A DNA stretch of 5,612 nucleotides from Chloroflexota bacterium (lineage in GTDB: Bacteria; Chloroflexota; Limnocylindria; P2-11E): NCBI GenBank assembly GCA_013695575.1, contig JACDAF010000007.1, positions 1-5,612 of the forward strand, written 5' to 3'. Below the pieces are notes generated by a model. That model was not told the origin of the DNA. It ran no database searches and worked only from the letters and a program-made list of their open reading frames with translations. Made by a program: the position numbers and the translations under genes. Of the stretch, positions 1-5,612 are shown in pieces (the first letter of the stretch is position 1; each line of letters starts with the position of its first letter).

Positions 1-2
1 CC

Positions 3-1115
3 GTGTGGCGCGAGGACGTATCTCTGCTCGTGTGTCCGGCCTGTCGATCGCCACTCGATGTCCTCTGGAGCAGCTCCGATGACGGAGCGCTCGGGCACGT
101 GCGCGGCGCGTGTTCCGAGGTGTTCCCCGTCATCGCCGGATTGCCACGGCTCCTACTCGGGACGGCCCGCGAGATCGTGGTGGTTGCCCACCCTGGCTGG
201 TTCGCGGCCAACGGGCCGCTCCGCGGCTGGTCGGCTGGTGAGACCCCGCCCCGACCTGATATTCAGCTTGTCCATCGCTTCGATCGCGAGTGGAAGCGGT
301 TCGCCGACATGCGGCCCGCCGAGCGCACGCTGATCTTCGAGCGCTATTTCGACCTTGTACAGCCAAAGCTGCTTGGCCCGGGCAACACGATCCTCGACGC
401 CGGGTGCGGAGGAGGCCGCTGGGCGGTCGAGGTCGCTTCACGAGGGGGCCGGGTCATCGCGCTCGACCTCGGACAGAGCATCGAGCTTGCTGCCCGGCAC
501 GTCGGGCCGCCCGCCCTGTTCGTGCAGGCCGACATCCGCGACGTTCCACTTGCTGCGCGGAGCGTCGATCTCGCCTACTCGCTGGGGGTCCTGCATCACA
601 TCGAGGAGACGGATCTCGCCGTGCTCCGGATCGTTGGGACGATCAAGCCTGGCGGCTGGTTCCTCATCTACTTGTATTACGCGCTGGACGGAAGGGGCCG
701 GCTGTTCCGCGCGACGTTCACCCTCGTAGATGGCCTCCGACGGGTGATCTCATCGCTGCCGCAGTTCGTGCTGGCGCCCATCACCACGGTCATAGCCGCG
801 GTCGTGTATCTGCCGCTGGCGCGGCTGGCGCGGATCTTGGAGGCTGCGGGACTGAAGGCTCTTGCCGACCGTATCCCGCTGCGGATCTATAGTGCGCTGT
901 CGTTTCGCACGATGCGCAATGACAGTCTCGATCGCTTCGGAACGAAGCTCGAGAAGCGCTACCGGCGTGACGAGGTGATCGGCCTCCTCGAACGTGCGGG
1001 CCTGGAGGACATCCGCGTGTCCGAAGGCTCGCCGTACTGGCATGCAGTGGGGCGTCGACCCACCGTCCCTGGGCTCGACGACGAGGCCGAGGTCGAGAGC
1101 GCACGTGCGCGCTAA
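3..1115 (+). CDS. SAM-dependent class I methyltransferase with degenerate Trm112-like N-terminus
   Basis: Predicted methyltransferase that moves a methyl group from S-adenosylmethionine to an unknown acceptor; the protein is 370 residues if it starts at the GTG at base 3. Residues 8-52 resemble a Trm112-type zinc ribbon (C11-P-A-C14, then C37 and FPVIAGLPRLL), but the expected third cysteine is R34. The Rossmann core is clear: motif I DAGCGGGR at 132-139, acidic D155 ending beta 2 (ribose contact), D177 in QADIRD (adenine side), LGVLHHI at 194-200 and KPGG at 215-218. Residues 252-273 are hydrophobic and may sit on the membrane. The C-terminal part (SFRTMRND at 300-307, then a helix ending ERAGL) matches methyltransferases I recall from surface-polysaccharide loci. 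Only two bases precede the GTG, so the true start may lie outside the window. The end overlaps the next gene by 11 bases. The methyltransferase call is firm; the substrate is unknown. Confidence 0.88.
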   Translation: MWREDVSLLVCPACRSPLDVLWSSSDDGALGHVRGACSEVFPVIAGLPRLLLGTAREIVVVAHPGWFAANGPLRGWSAGETPPRPDIQLVHRFDREWKRFADMRPAERTLIFERYFDLVQPKLLGPGNTILDAGCGGGRWAVEVASRGGRVIALDLGQSIELAARHVGPPALFVQADIRDVPLAARSVDLAYSLGVLHHIEETDLAVLRIVGTIKPGGWFLIYLYYALDGRGRLFRATFTLVDGLRRVISSLPQFVLAPITTVIAAVVYLPLARLARILEAAGLKALADRIPLRIYSALSFRTMRNDSLDRFGTKLEKRYRRDEVIGLLERAGLEDIRVSEGSPYWHAVGRRPTVPGLDDEAEVESARAR

Positions 1116-2844
1116 GCGCCGCGACCGCGCCCGCCCTCGGGAGAAGAAGGTCTCGCGAGACCCGGTTCCACATCCGACGACGTCCGCGGCGCATGCCGTC
1201 TTCGCCTTGGTTGCGGCGGTTCTCCTCTGGCGCGCGACCGCGCAGGCCTGGGTCGCCGAAATCGCCCCCGATGAGGCCGTCGCCGCGGCGCTCCGCACGG
1301 CGCTCCCGCTCGCGAGCGCCGCCGGGAGCGCGCTCCTCCTCGTGCTCGGTCGCGACCGTCCGCTGCGCGCCCTCGCGACGGACGCCGCCTCGTACGGTGC
1401 GCTCCTCGTCGTCGTGTTCGCGCTCGCGCTCGGTCCGCTGCCGCGTGACGGGATCGGCCTCCTCTTCGTCATCGCCGTCGTCGCACGGATCGGGCCGGCG
1501 GCGATCGATGTCGCGACGCGCGACCGGGGCGCGGTCGCGGCGTTCCTCGTCGCGCTCGCGCTCTACGCGCCGCTTGCCGCGTGGGTGGCCGCGAGTGCCG
1601 CGCCCTACGGCGACCAGGTCCATTACCTCATGGCTGCGGAGCGGTTACGCGAAGGGAGCCTCGATGCGACGCTCGACGCGGCGCTCTTCCGCGAGCTCAT
1701 CGGAGCTGACCCCACGAACGCCGATCGCGCGACGCACGAGATCGCCTCGCCCGCGGGCCCGCGCTCGGTGCAGGGCCCGCTGCTGCCCGCGCTGCTGCTT
1801 CCGGGGTGGATCCTCGGCGGTCGCGTCGGTGCGCACCTGGTCGTCGCCCTCATCGCGGCACTCGTCTCCGCGCAGCTGTGGCTCCTGCTGCGGGAGGCCG
1901 CGCCGCCCGGGCGTCCGCGGCAGCTCGCGTGGCTGGGCACGACCTTCCTCGCGCCATCCCTGCCGCTCGCGACGCACGTGTACCCGAACGCGCTCGGCGC
2001 GCTGCTCGGCGTCGCGGCGTACCGCGCCGCGTTCACGCGAAGGTCCGCGCTGCCTCTCGCCGCGGGCGCGCTGCTCGGCGCGACACTGCTGCTCACACCG
2101 CGCGACGGCCTGCTGCTCCTCGCGCTTGCTCCCTTCGCGCTCCGCCTGCACGGCCGCCGCTTCCTTGCTGGCGTGGGGGCCGCCGCGGCGGTCGCCATCG
2201 CCGTGAACGCGCTCATCTACGGGATCCCGGTCCCGTACGCCGGATACGCCTTCGGCACGGCGGCGGCGCAGGTGCTCGAGCAGGAGCCGTCTATCACCTT
2301 CCGCTTCTGGGTCGGGCTCCCGGCGATGCTCTTCGACCGCACCTTCGGGCTCGCTGCCGTCGCGCCCTGGGCCTTCCTCGCCATCGCCGGACTTGTGTCC
2401 GGTCTTCGCGAGCGCCGCGCGGCGCTGCTCCCCGCGGCCGTGGCGATCGCAGTCACGCTCGCGGTCCTCTCGGTCTTCCGCTACTGGGAGGGCGGCTACG
2501 CGCCGCCCGCGCGCTACCTCATCGAGGTACTGCCACTGGCCGCGCCGTTCATCGCCTGCGGCATCGTCGTCGCCGGGCGCTGGGTCTCGAGCGCGCTGTT
2601 CGGCATCGGCGCTCTCGCGACCATCCTCCTGGCGGCGATCCCGACGGCCGGGCTCAACTCGGCGTTCGAGCACAAGCTCCGCGAGCAGATCGCGGTGGCG
2701 GTCGGGACCGATCCGCTGGGCTGGCTCCCGTCGTTCCAGCCGACGACGCCCGACTGGTACGTCGCTGCGTACCTGCGGCTCGTACCGGCGCTGCTCCTCT
2801 GCGCAGCGCTCGTCTGGCTCGGCCGCCGCAGCGTGCGCGCATGA
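1105..2844 (+). CDS. Polytopic membrane protein, GT-C glycosyltransferase-like (upstream paralogue)
   Basis: A 579-residue integral membrane protein with roughly 13 hydrophobic helices (for example 28-44, 65-81, 89-110, 117-136, 142-163, 241-263, 440-458, 471-491, 556-573). The basic N-terminus (RAKRRDRARPREKK) is probably cytoplasmic. The GTG at 1105 is chosen because it overlaps the end of the methyltransferase gene, has a GAGAG five bases upstream, and no start codon follows until a TTG inside the first helix at 1207. An open frame back to 994 lies inside the methyltransferase gene. Its layout matches the next protein: a QAWVAEIAPDE segment after helix 1, a loop motif GDQVHY at 169-174, YPN at 293-295, LFDRTFGL at 409-416 and YWEGGYAPPARYL at 460-472. 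In GT-C enzymes the loop after the early helices carries acidic residues that bind metal or act on a polyprenyl-phosphate-sugar. Here the pair is D170-Q171, so activity may be altered. It could be a glycosyltransferase, a non-catalytic partner, or another polytopic protein; no specific function is assigned. Confidence 0.8.
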   Translation: MRAKRRDRARPREKKVSRDPVPHPTTSAAHAVFALVAAVLLWRATAQAWVAEIAPDEAVAAALRTALPLASAAGSALLLVLGRDRPLRALATDAASYGALLVVVFALALGPLPRDGIGLLFVIAVVARIGPAAIDVATRDRGAVAAFLVALALYAPLAAWVAASAAPYGDQVHYLMAAERLREGSLDATLDAALFRELIGADPTNADRATHEIASPAGPRSVQGPLLPALLLPGWILGGRVGAHLVVALIAALVSAQLWLLLREAAPPGRPRQLAWLGTTFLAPSLPLATHVYPNALGALLGVAAYRAAFTRRSALPLAAGALLGATLLLTPRDGLLLLALAPFALRLHGRRFLAGVGAAAAVAIAVNALIYGIPVPYAGYAFGTAAAQVLEQEPSITFRFWVGLPAMLFDRTFGLAAVAPWAFLAIAGLVSGLRERRAALLPAAVAIAVTLAVLSVFRYWEGGYAPPARYLIEVLPLAAPFIACGIVVAGRWVSSALFGIGALATILLAAIPTAGLNSAFEHKLREQIAVAVGTDPLGWLPSFQPTTPDWYVAAYLRLVPALLLCAALVWLGRRSVRA

Positions 2845-4649
2845 GCGTCGGTCGCGCGCTCACCGTGCACCTGCTCGTCTCGTTCGCGCTGATCGCCCTC
2901 ACCTTCAACGCGACCTCGCAGCCGTGGATCGCCGATGTGGCCGTCGATCACGTCGTGGACAGCCTCGTGCGCAAGTGGCTCCTCTGGACGCTCGCGCTGG
3001 CGAACCTCGCCGGCGCCTTGGTCGTGGCCGCGCTTCCAAGCTCTCGTCGTGGAGCGTTCATCGCCCGGCATGCGGCGCTCTCCCTGTTCGTTCCGGTGGT
3101 CCTGCTGCTCCTCCGCTCGGGCCCGGGGCTCCTCGCGGGCCAGCTCGGCGCGCTGTACGTCGCGCTCATCGTCGCGGTCGCGCTGCACCTCCTCTGGGGC
3201 CTGTGGGACGCACTCGCCGGGATCGGCGATCGCACCGCCGCGGCGCTGCTGGGTGCTGTCGCGCTCGCCGTCTTCCTCGCGTTGCTGCCGTACCACCGCG
3301 CCGTGCAGCCGACCGCATCCGACGAGCCCCACTACCTGCTCATCGTGCAGAGCCTGCTCTACGACCGCGACCTCGATCTGCGCAACGACTACGAGGGCGA
3401 CCGCTACCGCGTCTTCTACCCCGATCGGCTCCCCGACATGCACGGTATCGAGGTCGGCCGCGCGGTGTACCCGATCCGCGACCTCGGGCTGCCGATCGCC
3501 GCCGCGGTGCCGTTCGCGGTCGGCGGACGGACCGGAGTGCTCGCGGTCATCTGCGTGCTCGGTGCGCTCCTCGCGGCGCAGCTCTTCCTGCTCGCGCGCG
3601 ACCTCGGCTTTCGCCGCGAGAGCGCGTTCGTGGCAGCCGCACTCGCATCGTTCACCCATCCGGTGCTCACGTACACGACGCAGATCTATCCCGAGCTCGC
3701 GATCGCGCTCATCTTCGCGACGGTCGCGCGGCTCCTGCGACGTGGCCGCGCGACCGGGTGGCAGGCGCTCGCGCTGGCCAGCGCGCTCACCGCGCTGCTG
3801 CCGCTGCTCAGCACCCGCGCATGGCTCATCGCGGCGCCGGTCGCGCTCGTCGCGGGCCTCTTTGGGATCCTCGCACCGCTGTCGCTCGCCGAGCGCGCGC
3901 GGCGCGGCGTGGCGGCCGGCGCGCCCTTCGTCGCGATCGTCGGCGCGCTGGCGGTCGCGAACGGCGCGATGTTCGGCGTGTACCTGCCGAGTGCCGGCTA
4001 CTACATCATTCGCGACCAGCAGCAGGTGCTTGCGTACACGCCGCAGGTCGGCGGTCTGGGCCTGCTGTTCGATCGCGTCTTCGGGCTGGTCGGTCGGGCG
4101 CCGATCTACCTCCTGGCGCTCCTGGGGCTCGGTGCGCTCTGGGCGCGACGCCGCACGCACGGTGCGACGCTGCTCGTGCTGGCCGCGGGCTGGCTCGCGT
4201 ACTTCGCGTACATCGCCAGCATCGCGTACTGGTGGGCCGATGGCTCGCCCCCCTCGCGCTACCTGCTCGGGAGCATCCCGTTCCTCGTTGTCGCGCTCGC
4301 GGGCGGGCTCGACCTTCTCGCCGCGGTCCCTTGGAGGGCGCTCGCCGCGTCCGGCGTGGCCGCGCTTGCGGGGACCTCGGCCTTCGTCGCATATGTCTAC
4401 GCGGTGCTGCCGAACATCCGGTACGACCTGGCGCTCGACATCCGCGCCCGGAACGGCTCGGGGCAGCTGTGGGACCACCTCGGCCGCGTCTTCCGGCCGG
4501 AGCCGGGCCGTGTGCTGCCGTCGCTCGTGACGCTCGATGCCGCCTCGATCGCCCTTGCCCTCGCGTGGGCTGCGCTCGGGGTCGTGCTCATCGCGGCCGG
4601 GTTCCGCATGGCCGCGCGCGGCGCCCGTCGGTCCGTGCCGCTAGCCTAG
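2841..4649 (+). CDS. Polytopic membrane protein, GT-C glycosyltransferase-like (ArnT/PMT-like), downstream paralogue
   Basis: A 602-residue integral membrane protein whose ATG overlaps the stop of the preceding gene as ATGA, which points to translational coupling. About five hydrophobic helices (near 7-23, 45-65, 77-92, 101-120, 132-150) precede a large hydrophilic loop at about 151-205 that begins with D161-E162-P-H-Y and continues with Asp/Arg-rich sequence (YDRDLDLRNDYEGDRYR). Further helices follow to the C-terminus at about 557-580. DEPHY directly after a helix is typical of GT-C type glycosyltransferases, where acidic residues in the first extracytoplasmic loops are catalytic; such enzymes use polyprenyl-phosphate sugars outside the membrane. 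Other shared motifs are QIYPE at 281-285, LFDRVFGL at 409-416 and YWWADGSPPSRYL at 463-475, all matched in the upstream paralogue. Membrane location and paralogy are firm; the glycosyltransferase call is by motif resemblance, and neither donor nor acceptor can be read from the sequence. Confidence 0.82.
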   Translation: MSVGRALTVHLLVSFALIALTFNATSQPWIADVAVDHVVDSLVRKWLLWTLALANLAGALVVAALPSSRRGAFIARHAALSLFVPVVLLLLRSGPGLLAGQLGALYVALIVAVALHLLWGLWDALAGIGDRTAAALLGAVALAVFLALLPYHRAVQPTASDEPHYLLIVQSLLYDRDLDLRNDYEGDRYRVFYPDRLPDMHGIEVGRAVYPIRDLGLPIAAAVPFAVGGRTGVLAVICVLGALLAAQLFLLARDLGFRRESAFVAAALASFTHPVLTYTTQIYPELAIALIFATVARLLRRGRATGWQALALASALTALLPLLSTRAWLIAAPVALVAGLFGILAPLSLAERARRGVAAGAPFVAIVGALAVANGAMFGVYLPSAGYYIIRDQQQVLAYTPQVGGLGLLFDRVFGLVGRAPIYLLALLGLGALWARRRTHGATLLVLAAGWLAYFAYIASIAYWWADGSPPSRYLLGSIPFLVVALAGGLDLLAAVPWRALAASGVAALAGTSAFVAYVYAVLPNIRYDLALDIRARNGSGQLWDHLGRVFRPEPGRVLPSLVTLDAASIALALAWAALGVVLIAAGFRMAARGARRSVPLA

Positions 4650-4652
4650 GAA
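4648..4652 (+). promoter_or_regulatory. Ribosome binding site overlapping the upstream stop codon
   Basis: AGGAA ends six bases before the ATG at 4659 and shares its first two bases with the TAG stop of the preceding membrane-protein gene. This supports the chosen start and suggests that ribosomes finishing one gene can begin the next. Confidence 0.6.
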
Positions 4653-4658
4653 GCCCAG

Positions 4659-5345
4659 ATGGAGCGCTACCAGCGGCACCGCTACGCCCTCGTGCTGCCG
4701 TTCATCCTGCTCGCGCTCGTCATGCTGGTCGGTGGCCTCGCCAACGGCGTCACCGCAGCGGGGCGTCTCATCGATGACTACACCAGCGACCCGGTGAAGG
4801 ACGGCGAGCTCACCATGGGCCGGCGCAAGGCCTGGAGCGCCGAGGACGGCACCTTCGTGATGGAGAGCGTGCCGCGCACGACATCGATCCGGGTGGACGC
4901 GGGCGGTTACTTCCGCACGCACGCTCCACCGGAGGGCGGGGAGGTGCGGCTCGCACCGAACTCCATCACGGTGCAGGTGAACGTCGAAGGCGCGGAGCCG
5001 GTGATCGGCGTGCCCGCGGCCCAGATCCGGCAGGAGACCCGCGTCCTCGCGACCGCCAACAGCACCGGCGGCGCGAACGTGGCGCCGCACCCGGGTAGGA
5101 ACGCGAAGGTCACGATCTGCGCGAAGGGCTACCGGACGAAGGAGGTCACCGTCAGCGGGGTTACCCTCGTGGTGACCTTGCCGCGCGATGAGACCGGCGA
5201 CTGCGCCCCGCTGCCAACACCGACCCCCAATCCGAACGTCACGCCGATACCGTCGCCCGGGGCGTCGCCGTTGCCCGGCGTGTCGCCGCCGTCGCCTGCG
5301 GCGTCGCCGGGCGCCTCGCCCTCACCGAGCCCCTCACCTCGGTAA
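4659..5345 (+). CDS. Membrane-anchored or secreted carboxypeptidase-regulatory-like protein with Ser/Thr-Pro tail
   Basis: A 228-residue exported protein. A short basic N-terminus (MERYQRHR) is followed by one hydrophobic segment at about 10-28, an uncleaved anchor or a signal peptide; there is no lipobox cysteine. Residues 31-100 fit a carboxypeptidase-regulatory-like (transthyretin-type) beta domain: G-R-L-I-D-D, PVKDGELT, AEDGTF at 61-66, VP at 71-72, then GGYF at 82-85 and VRLAP. Residues 103-175 look like a second, more divergent domain of the same kind (PVIGVP, ICAKGYRTKEVTV, a final LVVTLP). C154 and C182 are the only cysteines and could form a disulfide. Residues 184-228 are a Pro-rich tail with no LPXTG signal and no C-terminal helix. 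The gene lies nine bases after the membrane-protein gene and probably belongs to the same operon. Such domains are usually structural or binding modules with no catalysis of their own; the role here is unknown. Confidence 0.8.
   Translation: MERYQRHRYALVLPFILLALVMLVGGLANGVTAAGRLIDDYTSDPVKDGELTMGRRKAWSAEDGTFVMESVPRTTSIRVDAGGYFRTHAPPEGGEVRLAPNSITVQVNVEGAEPVIGVPAAQIRQETRVLATANSTGGANVAPHPGRNAKVTICAKGYRTKEVTVSGVTLVVTLPRDETGDCAPLPTPTPNPNVTPIPSPGASPLPGVSPPSPAASPGASPSPSPSPR
5208..5342 (+). repeat. Ser/Thr-Pro low-complexity coding repeat
   Basis: This stretch encodes residues 184-228 of the preceding gene: 18 prolines, nine serines and three threonines in 45 residues, and every Ser/Thr is directly followed by Pro. 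At DNA level it is an imperfect array of TCGCC-type units; the nine-base unit GCGTCGCCG occurs twice. Tails like this usually act as extended, flexible cell-wall-spanning linkers and are common O-glycosylation sites in actinobacteria. The array could vary in length between strains through slippage. Confidence 0.8.
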
Positions 5346-5383
5346 GAGACGGGCTCTTCGCCTGTCGCGGACGCGTTACCCTC

Positions 5384-5400
5384 ATAGTGAAGTTCACTAT
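5384..5400. promoter_or_regulatory. Perfect 17-bp palindrome, probable operator
   Basis: ATAGTGAA-G-TTCACTAT is a perfect eight-base inverted repeat around one central base. It stands out as a less G+C-rich island in this DNA. It lies one base before the ribosome binding site of the ribbon-helix-helix gene and 13 bases before its ATG. Self-regulated ribbon-helix-helix genes usually have an operator in this place, so binding by the gene's own product is a reasonable inference. As RNA it could also fold into a seven-pair hairpin next to the ribosome binding site. No convincing -35/-10 pair is visible around it, so the promoter position is unresolved. Confidence 0.6.
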
Positions 5401-5401
5401 C

Positions 5402-5406
5402 GGAGG
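5402..5406 (+). promoter_or_regulatory. Strong ribosome binding site of the ribbon-helix-helix gene
   Basis: GGAGG is placed seven bases before the ATG at 5414, the strongest Shine-Dalgarno match in the window. It fixes the start of the right-edge gene over the in-frame ATG at 5465 (codon 18) and shows that this gene is translated independently of the upstream operon. Confidence 0.75.
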
Positions 5407-5413
5407 CCGACAG

Positions 5414-5612
5414 ATGGCTGGGAACCGACGTGCCGCGGGCAAGGAGCCGCCGGTAAGTGTTGCGATGACAAAGGAGCAGAAGCAAGAGTTCACCGCCGAG
5501 GCGCGCCGTCGCGGTCTCGGGGTCTCCACCACCATCCGGACGCTCGCTGTTGAGCGGGCCAACGAGCTTCGCGAGCAGCGACAGCGCGGACGTGCGGAGC
5601 GCTGGCAGAGCG
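5414..5612 (+). CDS. Ribbon-helix-helix DNA-binding protein (partial, cut by window end)
   Basis: The 66 codons visible read as a CopG/Arc-type ribbon-helix-helix protein, a family of dimeric DNA-binding repressors that includes antitoxins and plasmid regulators. After a basic N-terminal arm (MAGNRRAAGKE) comes a beta strand at about 13-19 (PVSVAMT), helix A at about 20-34 (KEQKQEFTAEARRRG), a turn LGVS and helix B at about 39-52 (TTIRTLAVERANEL). Alternating strand residues such as S15, A17 and T19 would be expected to face the DNA major groove. From residue 53 the chain is a charged, Arg/Gln/Glu-rich helix, as seen in antitoxins whose C-terminus wraps the toxin. There is a strong ribosome binding site and a palindrome just upstream. 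The reading frame is open at the window edge, so length and any partner gene are unknown. An antitoxin, a relaxosome accessory protein or a stand-alone regulator are all possible. Confidence 0.75.
   Translation, partial: MAGNRRAAGKEPPVSVAMTKEQKQEFTAEARRRGLGVSTTIRTLAVERANELREQRQRGRAERWQS

Noticed and set aside
994..1104. Longer N-terminus for the first membrane protein, from the ATG at 994
   Set aside because: It would place 37 codons inside the C-terminal coding part of the methyltransferase, and the added residues look like out-of-frame sequence. The GTG at 1105 gives a normal operon overlap.
2514..4478. 654-codon open frame on the minus strand
   Set aside because: It lies fully antisense to two convincing membrane-protein genes. 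Its product is an Arg/Glu/Asp-rich low-complexity chain, the usual shadow of a G+C-rich gene with strong third-position bias.
4659..4745. Lipoprotein signal on the surface protein
   Set aside because: There is no cysteine after the hydrophobic segment (the first Cys is residue 154), so a lipobox is absent.
2393..4777. 794-codon + strand open frame in another phase
   Set aside because: The translation is Arg/Ala/Pro/Ser-rich with no domain, and it crosses three genes with clear membrane or domain patterns in other frames.
5068..5088. Seven-base GCGGCGC/GCGCCGC inverted repeat
   Set aside because: It lies inside the coding sequence of the surface protein, has no T tract, and is expected by chance in G+C-rich DNA.
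5344..5358. AAGAG-ACGGG-CTCTT hairpin just after the fourth gene as a terminator
   Set aside because: The stem has only five pairs, three of them A-U, and no T run follows. A weak or Rho-type end here cannot be excluded, but the sequence does not support an intrinsic terminator.
5377..5382. TACCCT as a -10 element for the ribbon-helix-helix gene
   Set aside because: It matches only three of six consensus bases, and no recognisable -35 element lies 16-18 bases upstream.

Overview
The window is G+C-rich bacterial DNA, almost fully coding on the + strand. It holds four complete or nearly complete genes packed as one apparent operon (about 3-5345), a 68-base gap, and the start of a fifth gene that runs off the right edge. 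The strong G/C third-position bias, GTG starts, and an exported protein with a Ser/Pro-rich tail would fit an actinobacterial or Chloroflexota-type genome. That is an inference from style only; no phylogenetic marker is present.

Layout: (1) 3-1115, a class I SAM-dependent methyltransferase with an N-terminal Trm112-like zinc-ribbon segment that has lost a cysteine. (2) 1105-2844 and (3) 2841-4649, two tandem, clearly homologous polytopic membrane proteins of about 580-600 residues. They have the look of GT-C type (ArnT/PMT-like) glycosyltransferases, with an acidic motif in the first large loop after the N-terminal helices. The downstream copy keeps Asp-Glu; the upstream copy has Asp-Gln. (4) 4659-5345, a membrane-anchored or secreted protein with one clear carboxypeptidase-regulatory-like beta domain, a probable second one, and a 45-residue tail in which every Ser/Thr is followed by Pro. 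(5) 5414-5612, the first 66 codons of a ribbon-helix-helix DNA-binding protein, preceded by a strong ribosome binding site and a perfect 17-bp palindrome.

Genes 1 to 4 are joined by an 11-base overlap, an ATGA stop/start overlap and a 9-base gap, so they are probably co-transcribed and translationally coupled. The set (methyltransferase, two GT-C-like membrane enzymes, one surface protein) suggests building or attaching a modified glycan at the cell envelope. A testable idea is that the Ser/Thr-Pro tail of gene 4 is the acceptor for a GT-C enzyme of the same operon. Gene 5 looks like a separate, probably self-regulated unit, possibly the antitoxin half of a toxin-antitoxin pair whose partner would lie outside the window. 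No RNA genes, CRISPR arrays, insertion sequences or convincing terminators were seen.
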